Below are positions 49,301 to 59,858 of a stretch of 64,000 nucleotides of DNA, in pieces. Positions within the stretch are counted from its first letter, which is position 1; each line of letters begins with the position of its first letter. The stretch is from Rotaria sordida (taxonomy: Eukaryota > Rotifera > Eurotatoria > Philodinida > Philodinidae). A program made the position numbers and the translations under genes. Location of the stretch: the NCBI GenBank assembly GCA_905250125.1, contig CAJNOL010000716.1, forward strand, positions 1 to 64,000. Direction: 5' to 3'. The notes under the pieces are model-generated. The model was not told the origin of the DNA. It was given only the letters and a program-made list of their open reading frames with translations, and ran no database searches.

Positions 49301-50765
49301 CTTCGTTTCATTTCGTAGTTGGAACAATATGATTATGTGATAGAATTTTTTTCTTATACGTACAACCTGCGACCTTTACATCATTATTGAACGCCGATAA
49401 TGATACACTCGCTATCTGATGTCAATAAAGAAAAGTCGGTGAAGTAGAAGAAACGATTATACAACACATGACATCTTGTTCTACTGACAATTGAAGGTCC
49501 TCAACTGATTTACGTTGCTTTCAATGATATTTTGTCCACATGTTGAGAATGATTGTGAGTGTTTGTCTTGTCTACATCTATACCCCACACTCACACCCTG
49601 AGTACAAATAGCGGATTATAATTGGAATAATTTCCTTGTTAGAAAAATAAAAATACAGATTTGTTTTTTTTTCTTAAATTGAATATTCTAACTGTAAGAT
49701 GTAATATTTTGTATTTTATACAATAACCGCAAATATAAAAAAAAGAATTTACCATGTTCATTGGTTAAAGTATGTAAATGTTGTAATTCATTATCATTAT
49801 TAAAACCAAAAAAGAATAAATTAAGATTATGTAATGGTTTAGCACGATATATTCGAATAAGTTCAGAATCAAATGGATTAAATTGTCGATTATTTCGTTC
49901 ATGCCAACAACGTAAAAGCCATTCTTCTGTTAAAATTTCACTTCTTTCCATATTAAATGCTGTCTAAATAATTAACAAAATCATCAATATCATCATATAT
50001 ATTTTAATAAAAAAAAATTTCATTACGAGATATTTTTCACCGATATTTGCATGTGATATAACATGTGTTACTTGATCACTATAATCTTTTCGTACAGATC
50101 CACCAAGATAATGAACAAAATCACTTAATTCCGTCTAAAAAAAATTATGTAAGAAAAATAATAATATTTTTTGTTTAACTTACATGTGTATCTCTTCGAA
50201 TTCCAACAAAACATATGACAGCTGAAGATAAATGTTGACAATATAATGGTCGATTTCTTCTTGGTACAGGAATATCCTAAAGAAATTAAAATTATAATTT
50301 TTAGATAGTAAAAGAAATTTTTTTATTTCTTGTTTTTTACAATTTCTTTTTCTGCACATGATAATACAAGTTCAGAACTAATTGTATAAATATCTTCATT
50401 GTCTTTTAAATATTGAAATATAGAATCATCAAATGAATCAACAATATAAATACGTAATTGTCGTTGTGATAATAAAATTTTCGTTTCAGTTAATGTATGA
50501 ATTACTTCTCGTTCATCATGAATACATTCATATACATAACGATCTTCAAGTGAAGATAGAAGTCGTTTATTTGAACAAGCAGAACCAATTATACAAAATG
50601 TTATTGCTAGGAATAATCAAAAATAAATTTAATTAAAAAGAAAATATATTTACTCCAATCATTAACATTGGTTGGTGAAGTATTTTCACTGTTTTTTTTA
50701 AATTTATTTTGTCGATGATAAATTTTTGAAGTTGAAGACAATGGTGAAATATTTTCTGTTGTCAT
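43323..50765 (-). CDS. ect2: ECT2: BRCT-DH-PH Rho guanine-nucleotide exchange factor (19 exons)
   Basis: Activates RhoA at the cell equator for cytokinesis. Exons in coding order: 50765-50654, 50606-50341, 50276-50184, 50134-50027, 49963-49753, 49086-48965, 48902-48614, 48552-48452, 46549-46370, 46298-46188, 46119-45862, 45794-45675, 45604-45469, 44883-44639, 44579-44440, 44375-44213, 43900-43808, 43445-43382, 43327-43323; total 938 residues plus stop. The N-terminal third carries three BRCT-like units: FCIIGSACSNKRLL; NRPLYCQHLSSAVICFVGIRR with TEEWLLRCWHERNNRQFNPF; and LNLFFFGFNNDNE with VQWFWECLCLMGKADESMY. A nuclear-localisation-like KRKRRHKHS follows. The DH domain runs from LRETERNYVTMLSNIIR through RRNGPILTKVESTQIFGNI to LMIRPIQRLPSILLLLERLL. 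A PH domain follows (LILFLFSDCLEVTKLRV). The tail retains RLSRAFSFSPEPNK, as in human ECT2. The last two exons are less certain. Intron 8 is 1.9 kb. Confidence 0.9.
46550..48451. other. ECT2 intron 8 (1.9 kb), inside the DH domain
   Basis: It splits the DH domain between the first conserved helix (ending SNIIR) and IFKTEMEKDD. It is by far the longest intron of the gene. I see AT-rich sequence with a short plus-strand open frame (47184-47408) that has no family features. Confidence 0.6.
49087..49752. other. ECT2 intron 5 (0.67 kb) with a telomere-like fragment
   Basis: Longer than most introns of the gene. It contains one C-rich tract (about 49582-49603, TACCCCACACTCACACCC) of the telomere-like type seen elsewhere in the window; the partner G-rich strand is only GAGTGTTTGT (about 49556-49566). 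Confidence 0.5.
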
Positions 50766-51604
50766 TCTTTTTATTTAAAAGAACATCTCAAAAATGAGAT
50801 GAATGACTAGATCGAAATAAATAAAAGACTGATTGAAATGAATAGGTATTTTATGATTTGCTTTTCATTTACGATAAGTTAGTTAGTAAACGTTTGTTCA
50901 TATTGGTGGAACGTTCGATTTGATAAAACATGAAAATTACTAAGATATAGAGGTCACCATTGGTCGTAAATTTTCATGCGAATTTCATTGTCAACAAAAA
51001 GAATCAAAATTGTGTTATAAAATGTAACACTTTTAAGACCTCTCCCATACAAAAATATCGATTTTTCTAGAAAGAAAAAAAAAGACATTCTTCAAGGTAA
51101 ACATATAGGCATTACATCTAAGATATCTAATTTGAAAATTCATAAGCATGCCTTTCAATTTTAAAAGTTTTCGTTAGAGATCATGATGAGTTTTTACAGC
51201 TCTCCAGTGAAACGATTAATACCATATCGATAGGAAAATTAGGAGCGCTATTGCAATTATAACTCAACGTGTAGCTAGAAGACTATTCAATAAGACTCTA
51301 GATGAATTTTTAATTGGAACGTAATTTAACCATATTTAATGCTCATATGAAAAAGTTCTTTAGGTAAATATACGAAAAAATGTTCACACGTTTTTCTCGA
51401 CATTGGTTTTTGTATAAACTTTTGAATTACGAGCAAATTTCTTTTCAAAAGTGTTCGTTGTTGTGAACTACGAATTTTTTTCATTCGATAAATATTAATA
51501 TATTCTTTTTTCAAATGACGGAAAGGGCTATTGTATTCGACCACCAGTATCAAAGCAATGATGGGCTTTATAGAAAACATTACCTACGATTTGTAAAGTT
51601 TTAT
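50766..51604. other. Upstream region of ECT2, no gene recognised
   Basis: AT-rich sequence between the ECT2 start and the duplicated DUF1772 fragment. It must hold the ECT2 promoter. No element was identified. Confidence 0.5.
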
Positions 51605-52494
51605 CATTCTTACATGGAACACATATTATTGATGCACCATTTTATCGTAATTTATGGATTACTACTGGAACAATATTTCTTGGCATACTTCCATATACAG
51701 TTATTTTTATGTTTCCAACAAATAAGCTTATAATTGGAGATAACAAACGTTTTCAATCAGGAAGTGCAAGTCAAATTAATGTTAGTATAAGAAAAGGATT
51801 ATTAGATAAATGGGCTATGCTTCATTTGGTTCGTACTGTTGGTTCAGTTATTAGTTTTGGTGCTATGGTATTTGGACTTAATCATCATAAATTGCTTCAT
51901 TTAGGATGGTAGAAATTATAATTATTTTCCTTGTCCACAGCAAAGACATTTCATTCTTACTTTAGTCAGTCAATGGAAAACTTTCCTTACTTCTTTAGAA
52001 AATAAACAGAAATCTAATGATAGAATATATATACATGTTTTATATGTTTGTAATAAATTCTAAAAACTACAATAATAGGACATTTTCTTACAAATGATTG
52101 ATCAATGTACACAAAAGCAAGAATCTCTTTTTTTTTTGAATACAATATTGTAATTAGCACTATAATTCATCTAGACAGTCCATATTTGACTTAAACTTTA
52201 TTATTAATTACTTATGACATACCAAAGTTAGTGGCAAAGGTACTTTATTTTCTTATACAAAGGTTTAAAGAAACTTTTTTCTCTCTTTAAAGTCTGATAG
52301 TAAAAACAAGATTTTACATTTCTCTAATATTTGATCATTCTTCAATTAATATTATACTAATCAACTTTCAATAAGAACTGTTTGTTATGATGTGTAACAG
52401 TGATATTAGATCGAAATTTGTTTTCGATGCTCATCTTCTTCTTTATATTCTTTTTTCTTCTCTATTCTAAATGCCTAGCTGTCTATATATATTA
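51605..52494 (+). pseudogene. 5'-truncated duplicate of the DUF1772 gene with 3' flank
   Basis: From about 51613 the sequence parallels 36948 onward: TTATCGTAATTTATGGATTA is shared exactly, then ACTGGAACAATATTTCTTGG (centred near 51670). The peptide FPTNKLIIGDNKRFQSGSAS and the C-terminus HHKLLHLGW match the parent. The first about 73 codons are missing, and the left part is out of frame with the right part: the frame 51515-51733 reads a shifted version, while 51709-51912 reads the true C-terminus. Similarity continues about 580 bases past the stop, through AAGCAAGAATCTCTTTTTTT and the region around GTAATTAGCACT, and ends at about 52494. Presence of the 3' flank without a poly-A tail argues for a DNA-level duplication rather than retroposition. 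Confidence 0.88.
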
Positions 52495-52498
52495 GGCG

Positions 52499-53550
52499 TT
52501 ATTCCCTCTACTGAAGGGAGGGTCATACGCCGAATGAGTTAGCTACGTTTGTTCCTAACTGCGTGCGTGCGTTCGTTCGCTAATGTCTTCAATGATGAGG
52601 TGTGATATTAGAAAACAAATACACCAAAGATTTGATCAAAGATAATCGGGATTGGGGAATTCGAATCCGTGATTAGTTTTTTGACGTTTTTCATTTTGAG
52701 TTTTTTAGGACAAAGAAGGGCCTTTTTATGAAAAAAATGATTTTTTTATAAAGTTTGGCCAATGGTTATCGAGTCGAGGAATTCGAATCTGTAATTGCAT
52801 TTCACTTCATATGAACATTTTTAAACTGACGAAATATCTACTTTTGGAAATAAATGAAAGAAACTAAAAATTAGAAATAAAAAAACAGCTTTAGTCTAAT
52901 TTTGATAAAATGTCGGCGCAATTTCTTTTACTAATGGTCATGACGTCTTTAGCTGATATCCTTGATTATAATCACTGACAGCTGATGGCTATTGTGAATT
53001 ACTGCCGCTAATCTAATGTTACTAATTCATTTTGATTTAGTTTTCGCGCATCACATCTCCATCGTGATACAGAGTTGACGACCATGTAGATCAAATATTG
53101 GACAACAAAACAAAAATTTATACACCAAAATCTAAAAAAAACAAGCTTCTCGTTTAACATGTTTCCACTATTCTAAAACTATCATTATAGAAAAAAATTC
53201 AACAAACTTTCATTTCTATAAATACTTCTTGAATTAAAAAATTAAAACAAAAATTTATCTTATTACTACTACATAGAAAATTTTGCCTTTATGCTATACA
53301 AGAGTTTTTTAGCAAAAAAAATGATTTGAAAATTTTCAAAAACTAATGATACCATTCGATCCCTTGACCCCGAAAACCTTTGGTCAAACTTTACAGGAGG
53401 TAGATCTAGAAAAGAATGGATCATTTATCTTTCAGACGATGTTTTTTTTTTGACCTTTGATGTTCTTTTGACCCTGACACATGCATACATACATACACAC
53501 ATACAAACGCATTTTATTTCATATGACCCTCCTTACAGTCGAGGGAATAA
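52499..53550. mobile_element. TIR element of about 1.05 kb, non-autonomous
   Basis: Left end (52499-52527) begins TTATTCCCTC and ends GAGGGTCATA. The right end (53522-53550) is its reverse complement with 26 of 29 positions matching. Each end also folds on itself (CCCTC pairs with GAGGG; on the left GGCGT/ACGCC extends the stem to 52495-52531). The interior is AT-rich with no reading frame of note. It contains two related segments around GAATTCGAATC (about 52659 and 52780), a CGTG/CGTT tract near 52562-52580 and a CATA microsatellite near 53480-53505. It starts 4 bases after the end of the duplicated DUF1772 flank. A target duplication was not identified. Confidence 0.7.
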
Positions 53551-54206
53551 GAATAACTTTTGATTCTTTTATTCAATCTTTATTACATGAGACAGTTAAA
53601 GTTAAAATTCTCTTATTTAGAAGTCCAAAAAGGAATAATAAAAAAGAAATTTGAGATTCAATAGAATGAGTTGATTCAAATATTTATGTAAACGCTCATC
53701 CAACAGTGTTCAGATTTCAGAAAAAAAGCATTTTCGTAACAAATCATCGAATTTTAGAAATCATTCCACATCGTAAAAGAGATTTTCAGTGAATACAGGA
53801 ATTTCTAACAATTTTACATAGTATAAAACAATGTCATTGAAAAAATACGGCAAATTGCTAGAAATTTCTGAAATTTATCAACATACATCAAACATAATTG
53901 TAATTTCTTCAATCCTTATATGTATAGATACAAAATAAAATCGATAGCAAATAGCGACTCCTTATCTCAAATCAACGAGAATTTTTAGAAATTCTAGTAA
54001 TTACTAGAACATTTCGTAATTTTTCTATTCATAAATGTAATCACGTAGAACTGAAATCTAGACGAGCAGAGATCTCCAGTTTAAAAAAAGATCGAGATTT
54101 CTACAAATTTCAGTAATTACTGGCAAATTTCCATAGTTTTCAAGAGCGAGAATCTTCTTCTCAGTTTAAGATATCTAGATATGTTCATATAAAATGTGAG
54201 GAAATT

Positions 54207-54267
54207 TGGGTGTGAGTGTGGATTTACTGAAGACCTACACCAACATCCATACCCACACCCACACTCT
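54207..54267. repeat. Telomere-like inverted pair
   Basis: TTGGGTGTGAGTGTGG is followed after about 25 bases by CCATACCCACACCCACACTC, the reverse complement type. Degenerate TGTGGG units, potential hairpin. Confidence 0.55.
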
Positions 54268-54654
54268 CATTTACGAATCTTCTCGACTGATCAGTGAACA
54301 AAATTAAACCAATCTTTTCAACAAGTGTCTTAATATTTATTGTTTTTGTTAGTCATTAATTTTTTGTTCTTGCTGATGAACCGATAATACATGTACAATC
54401 TGCGGACTAGTATAGTGAATAATATATTGCAGAAAATCTTGATTCGATGTTTAGACCAGTGGCTAGGGAGTCTCTTCGACATAGACATCTAAGTGCTGCA
54501 CACAGGGCTCGACCAGCTGAATGACACTCTCAAGAAGACTACAAGAAGTTGAATGTTTGTGTTGAGAGAGTAGAAAGAAAGCTTCGACAAATGCCAGAAA
54601 ATTTAGTCCCAAAAGACGAAAATCAGATACATAACACAACATAAATGTATATAC

Positions 54655-54804
54655 TGGGTGTGGGTATGGATGAGTCTGGGTGTGGGTGTAGGGTGTGGGT
54701 GCGGGGTGTGGAAGTAGATATTGGTGTGGGTGTCGTTTAAAAGAAGACTCACACCCATACCCACACCCACACCCACACCCACACCCGCACCCACGCCCAC
54801 ACCC
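54655..54804. repeat. Largest telomere-like TGTGGG inverted array
   Basis: A G-rich arm (54655-54711, repeated GGGTGT with variants) faces a C-rich arm (54748-54804, repeated ACACCC with two CGCACCC/CGCCC variants), about 36 bases apart. The arms are each about 57 bases. The apparent Gly/Cys- and Pro/His-rich reading frames through this array are artefacts of the repeat. Confidence 0.75.
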
Positions 54805-55108
54805 TAGTTTCTTCCCGTTTGTTAGCGTGTGTTTCAAATAGGAAAAACAGATGGGATCACTTTAAACACGCCAAAAAGTCAATTTCAATATGGCACTTCT
54901 AAAAAGTATAAACAAAAAGTTCGCTAGAATAAAAGTCGAAAATGCTCGTCATTCACAGTGTTGTTAGTATGACGCCTCTGGTTTTTAGAAAATGATGTTC
55001 GAAAGGCCAAAATCATTTTATTTTAATAGTTATTTCTCGCGTTCACGTCCGCATCATCAATCCACGATAATCGGCAATGAATTGATAGTTTGGTTGCTTC
55101 GAAAAATG

Positions 55109-56476
55109 TTAAATGTTTGCGTCATCGAACTTGGACTGTGTAGTGATTGGTGTTACTGTCTTGCGTAATTTTCGTCTAACCCAAGATTGAAGCGTATCTC
55201 TGATGAATCGAATTGAATGTGGTACAGTGATTTTCAATATGGTAAGGATGCCACCAATGAGTCCAAATAGTGTCGTAACGATGTATACAGGTGCATTTCG
55301 TTCATTTGTCGTGTACGTACATTCAACAGGGTTACACTGAGCAAAATATGATTGATAGAAGATTTGTCGGTTCCATCGATCCACCAACATACGATCCAAT
55401 ATTTGACCAACGGTCTCCTCTGGATTGTTCAATGATGAATTCAAAGCCGATGAGTTTCTGGCTCTATCGGGTATAAGTATATAACCTGGTATGCTTAAAA
55501 TATCGGGTAAATGGTCAATAGTGGTTTGGTTATAGAAAAACTGTAATGTTGAATGTCGCAATGATTCTAGTATATAACATCCGCCGTAGAAATTGTCCGC
55601 GGAAAACATGTAGTCTAGTGTATGATTTTGAATATTAGAGCGATAAAACGCTGCCTCTTGATAACAGTCAGCTGTTTGATATTGGCAAGAACAATTTTTG
55701 CCCCCATAAGTTTGATAAACCGAGATTGCTTGTAAATTTCCGGCCACAAACATTGGATAGGAATCAGTTTTTTCCGCTGTTTGCAATACATTTGCACTGG
55801 TGGTGCTCTGTATTAGCTTCAGTACGTTGATGAATGAATGAGTCGTTTCCAGAATAAACTGATCGATGGTGGAATTAATTTCTAAAAGAAACAATCGTTC
55901 ACTGATCATCTGAGTAGAGACATAACTTGAATTGTACAGGATATTAACGCCTTTCCATAGAGTTTCATTTACATACTGACATAAACTGGAAAAGAAATTC
56001 ATGGATTTACCGGCGACTGTATGAAAATCTATATTAGATTTGCGTGCAATATCGTCATTGTCGTACAGAAATGTAACCCATCCGACTGCGTCGGATAAAT
56101 ATTTGATCCAGTATTGCTGAACAAAATCACTCTGACATATCTGATGATAATCAGCACTGATCTGAATAAATACGCCGTAGGGAATGGAAATATTTGAGCA
56201 TGGACATTGTATTGCATCATGTTCAACCACTAAACGGTTATAGTCGAAGAACGAAGGAGATTTAACAATAACGGTCTTACTCACGACCGCCAGGGACAAA
56301 TAGAATGATAAGATCATGAGCGATAAAATGAACAGAACGATCAGTACTCGAGTAGATGTGATCTCTGTTTCTATTTCATGCGGATCAGTCGACAAATTCC
56401 ACCGAAATATGTTTAGTGTCTTGAAATAAGTTTTAACGTTCTCCCAGATCTGTTGCAATTGTCGACGATATGGCAT
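55109..56476 (-). CDS. Two-pass Cys-rich membrane protein, paralogue A (family not recognised)
   Basis: 455 residues, ATG at 56474-56476 directly after an acceptor (TTTTTTTATAG at about 56479-56489), so an upstream exon, coding or not, is likely. N-terminal cytoplasmic part of about 43 residues, ending ITSTR; membrane span about 44-66 (VLIVLFILSLMILSFYLSLAV). A large ectodomain follows with about ten Asn-glycosylation sites. It has paired cysteines in IQCPCSNISIPYG (about 90-102), ICQSDFVQQYW, NCSCQ, GGCYILE, and the block YFAQCNPVECTYTT just before the second span (about 400-420, PVYIVTTLFGLIGGILTIL). A basic C-terminal tail follows. Both ends would be cytoplasmic. This layout recalls DEG/ENaC or P2X channels, but I see no diagnostic motif of either. 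Paralogues B and C follow downstream in the same orientation. Confidence 0.8.
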   Translation of the reverse strand: MPYRRQLQQIWENVKTYFKTLNIFRWNLSTDPHEIETEITSTRVLIVLFILSLMILSFYLSLAVVSKTVIVKSPSFFDYNRLVVEHDAIQCPCSNISIPYGVFIQISADYHQICQSDFVQQYWIKYLSDAVGWVTFLYDNDDIARKSNIDFHTVAGKSMNFFSSLCQYVNETLWKGVNILYNSSYVSTQMISERLFLLEINSTIDQFILETTHSFINVLKLIQSTTSANVLQTAEKTDSYPMFVAGNLQAISVYQTYGGKNCSCQYQTADCYQEAAFYRSNIQNHTLDYMFSADNFYGGCYILESLRHSTLQFFYNQTTIDHLPDILSIPGYILIPDRARNSSALNSSLNNPEETVGQILDRMLVDRWNRQIFYQSYFAQCNPVECTYTTNERNAPVYIVTTLFGLIGGILTILKITVPHSIRFIRDTLQSWVRRKLRKTVTPITTQSKFDDANI

Positions 56477-57618
56477 AACTATAAAAAAATAGATGATTTG
56501 AACTTCCTTTTAAGAAAGTCTTTATGAGCACATAGCCAACCATCTTTGCATTCTGTATGATGAGATAGATATATGTGAAACTTTGGTTCAGATGCTTCCT
56601 ATTATTCTCAAGATCTAAGAAAATAAATTTTGACTGTGTCATCATGACTAGTTTCCATTAGCTTGATTTCTCTCAGTTTGTTCTCTAAAAATAGTCAAAA
56701 ATCGATCCTATGAAGGTGTGAAGGCGACAATATTTAATCGATCAGTTAGTTCAAAAGATCCTTCGCTAACAAGCAGTGTTCATCTATCGATTTACTCAGT
56801 TCCTTGACTGTAAGCCTTTGAGTACTTGTGTCGCGGTGAGCTAAATGGCAAAAATGAACTGCAAGTTGAATCTATATTGTGGGTGTGGGTGAGGATAGAT
56901 GTGGATGTAGGTGTATCTCTCTTCTCTCACACGGCCACGTCCACACCACGCCACACCGACATCTACGCTTTCATAGCTTAAAGAAGTTTTTACCGAGTAG
57001 TGAACAGGAGGCAAAAAAGGCGTGCCCTACAGTACTTTAGTCGATATAGTTGGTCTTTCTTGGAGAGTGTCACATTTGATAATACTGATTGCCTGATGAT
57101 TATTTTGTTTATGCAACATCTTTGTTTAGTTCAACAGGCCAAACAATCTTCTTATATTAATAGAAGCTCGCTCTTGAGGCAACACCTCAGACTCACAAAC
57201 GGTGTTTGCTAAGCTGCGATCATTGGTTGATATAAAAAATTCTATCTGGACCTGCCTGTATCAGTGTTTATCTGACCTACTTGGTATTTTTCACCAGTTT
57301 TTTCGTACAGTTCTATACTCACCATCACGGAAATTATTGCTCAATTAGCTAAAAAGATTCCGAATTAATTAGCGGCACACTCTAAACTTTTCCCTCGCAT
57401 AACGTAGAGAATGTGTCAAAAACGTGAATTTTTTTACAAATATATTCAACGTTTGTGACACGTTTTCTAATAGGTCCTTGCGACGTGAGCTGTCTACGGT
57501 GCATTTTTCACATTATACGACAAAAAAAACAGAATGCAGATCAAAGAAGTGATCTCAGTCTGGCAAAAATTTGGACCTGTAACGGAAAAGTGAATTTTAG
57601 CTCGTGTTCATTTTCCAA
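56477..57618. other. Spacer between paralogues A and B
   Basis: Probably holds the upstream exon and promoter of paralogue A and the 3' end of paralogue B. A telomere-like inverted pair sits at 56878-56963. No separate gene seen. Confidence 0.5.
56878..56963. repeat. Telomere-like inverted pair
   Basis: TGTGGGTGTGGGTGAGG with further GTGGATGTAGGTGT is followed by CACACGGCCACGTCCACACC and ACGCCACACC. Degenerate TGTGGG units in opposite orientations, about 20 bases between the arms. Confidence 0.5.
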
Positions 57619-58932
57619 TCAGCTCAAGTTAGTGTAATTATTCACCTCGTGATTTATGTGATTGATTGCTTCATAAAATAAACGAAAAAGAGTATGTTGC
57701 TTACCAATATTTATTTCATTGGTATTTCGTTTTCTACGTAGATATTTAACAATAGTAGGTGTAATATTTTTCAGTGTGGTAACTAAACCACCCAAAAGTC
57801 CAATTAAAGTTGTTATGACATAAGTTAAATCCAATTTCTTGCGAAACGTGTATGTGCAAACAGCTGGTTTACATTGATCGAAATACGAGTTGAATGACAC
57901 GTTTTCTTGCCATTGATTAACCATTAATTGATTGATAATCTGTTGGATGCGTGACTTTGGCTGAAATATATCGAGATTTAATACTTCAAAATCCATGGCT
58001 GTTGAATTAATCGGAAAATATATGCGTGTCATTGCAGATTCTAGCGCATTTAAACAGATCTGATCAAATATACAGCGCAGATCGGACACTAATGTCGCTT
58101 CAATGATAGAACAAGACCAACAGAGTCCTGGCACATTCCATGAGTCAACCTGTGATTGCTCTTTACAGAATGACGTCGAAAAACAGGAGCAATCGGTGGC
58201 GCGTAAAGTGCCATGATAATAATACATTAAATAAGTTAAATTAATATTAGTGTCCTCGTTCAAAACACCTAAAAAATCATACGCGTCTAATGCCGTGACG
58301 GATATAAGTCCATTTCCGATGGTTGTATGTCGAATCAGTGATATTGAACGATTGAACGATTCGATCATGTTTTGCTGAAACGAATCGATAAAACCTTGAC
58401 TGGAACTGTGAAATATATTATATGTCAGCACATTAGCTGCGACCAATGACGTGGAATTAAATATAGCTAAATTACGGTAGATGGTTTTCTGTGATAATCG
58501 ACATAAACCAGATATTATACGAAAAAATGTTGGACCCCAAAATGTAAATTGAGTCTTAAATTGATACATTTCACGTAGAGTATCCAGACTGGATATGTTT
58601 ATCGTGGGATTGGTCCATTTTTCAGAAACAAAATCACTAGTACAAACAGGATGCTGTTGGAAATCCATTGATATAAATTGATCGTATTTGATTGAAAGTG
58701 TGGTGCATGGACAAATTAAAGTATTTGGATATTTATTGTACAGTTCCAAATAGAGTGAAACAGACGGTGATTTGATTGTAACGGATCGTGTGACGGTGAC
58801 CAAAGACGTGTAAAATGTTAAAATGAGAATGCAAATTACTGTCAAAAGGACGACCACCCGAGTGGATATACGTTCATGTTCAATATCGAACTGAGAGACG
58901 GCTGGCGGATAGGAGCGTATGATATTAAACAT
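57619..58932 (-). CDS. Two-pass Cys-rich membrane protein, paralogue B
   Basis: 437 residues from ATG 58930-58932. The frame stays open upstream to an acceptor (GAATTTTAG, intron end at about 58995) and adds ERLRIVRQKFIDALK, which aligns with the N-terminus of paralogue A, so the true start is probably in an earlier exon. It shares with A and C: HERISTR before span 1, VKSPS after it, CPCTTLSIKYDQFI, HPVCTSDFVSEKW, CSCF, a Cys-containing FDQICLN segment, NQWQENVSFNSYFDQCKPAVC, TYTF, then span 2 (LTYVITTLIGLLGGLVTTLK) and a basic tail KYLRRKR. A GTAAGC at about codon 415 (after INIG) could be a splice donor, so the last 20 residues are uncertain. Function unknown. Strong divergence from A and C suggests an old duplication. 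Confidence 0.78.
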   Translation of the reverse strand: MFNIIRSYPPAVSQFDIEHERISTRVVVLLTVICILILTFYTSLVTVTRSVTIKSPSVSLYLELYNKYPNTLICPCTTLSIKYDQFISMDFQQHPVCTSDFVSEKWTNPTINISSLDTLREMYQFKTQFTFWGPTFFRIISGLCRLSQKTIYRNLAIFNSTSLVAANVLTYNIFHSSSQGFIDSFQQNMIESFNRSISLIRHTTIGNGLISVTALDAYDFLGVLNEDTNINLTYLMYYYHGTLRATDCSCFSTSFCKEQSQVDSWNVPGLCWSCSIIEATLVSDLRCIFDQICLNALESAMTRIYFPINSTAMDFEVLNLDIFQPKSRIQQIINQLMVNQWQENVSFNSYFDQCKPAVCTYTFRKKLDLTYVITTLIGLLGGLVTTLKNITPTIVKYLRRKRNTNEINIGKQHTLFRLFYEAINHINHEVNNYTNLS

Positions 58933-58994
58933 TTTTAGTGCATCAATAAATTTCTGCCTTACAATACGCAGTCTCTCACCAACACTTGCATCAC

Positions 58995-59858
58995 CTAAAA
59001 TTCATTGAATTATTTGGTCAACAAAGAATTGTCAGCGTAGGCTCTCAGAAGTAGAGTAGTGAACAATAGCAAGATTTTTCTTAGAGAAAAAAGAGGGATC
59101 TATTTCAGATCCACTGCTGATGTTCTATCACATGTAACACGGATAGACGAGGTATGTCCAATCCGAAATAAGTCCTTTTTCTTTTTTCTACTTACACGTT
59201 CTTATGTCCAATGGATCGAAGTTGGGAGTATGATTTATTTTTATTTTTATTAGCTAAAATTTTAACACCAACGCAGGTGAACAATAAACACAAATTCAAA
59301 AGAATTTTTGTAATTTTGAAAATTTTGAAAAACTTTCTGACCCAACTTTTCGTTGTCAACAATGTTCAAGACCTGAGAAATAGGTTTTCCTAAACCGTTG
59401 ATGAATTATCAGCAGAGCCATTATAACTTCCTGAGAAATCGTGTAATTGGTTCTCAATTTCCTTATAGTTTCATGTTTCCCAAAAACCAAAATAATACGT
59501 TGTCCACAACATTTTTCATACTCACACCCACATCCATGAACAACCAAGGAAGGAAGTGTGTTTGTGTAGATCTGAACATTATTATAGAGATTGCATTATT
59601 TTGATTTTTGGGGATCGTGAAACTGTGAAGGAATCGAGGACCAATGCTTTATCTAAAAGGTTACATCATGGCACGAAAACAGTTCTACTTTCGAGGAATG
59701 TTAGGATACGTTCAATTTTTATCAGTCATAGCCTTATATCGATCGAATAATGCAACCGTAAGATTATGACTTGAAACAAAAACACTCAATTGCATTTGAA
59801 ACGTTTTGTCACACAAGAACAGAAATTTTGTAATTTCACACTTTCATTCAAAAACTAA
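58995..59858. other. Spacer between paralogues B and C
   Basis: About 860 bases. It should contain the upstream exon and promoter of B. A short C-rich tract (about 59518-59537, CATACTCACACCCACATCCA) resembles the telomere-like repeats. No other gene recognised. Confidence 0.45.

Larger units (their letters stand above)
53551..55108. other. Non-coding stretch with telomere-like inverted pairs
   Basis: No gene recognised. Between about 53740 and 54140 there are several degenerate copies of AGAAATTTCTAGTAATTACT-like text in both orientations. Two telomere-like inverted pairs (54207-54267 and 54655-54804) are listed separately. Confidence 0.5.

Noticed and set aside
52640..52800. GAATTCGAATCCGTG-type segments resembling a tRNA T-arm
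   Set aside because: No acceptor stem, D-arm or anticodon arm can be folded around them; they are related repeat segments inside the TIR element.
54463..54837. Gly/Cys-rich 124-codon frame on the minus strand
   Set aside because: It is a read-through of the telomere-like repeat array and has no gene features outside it.
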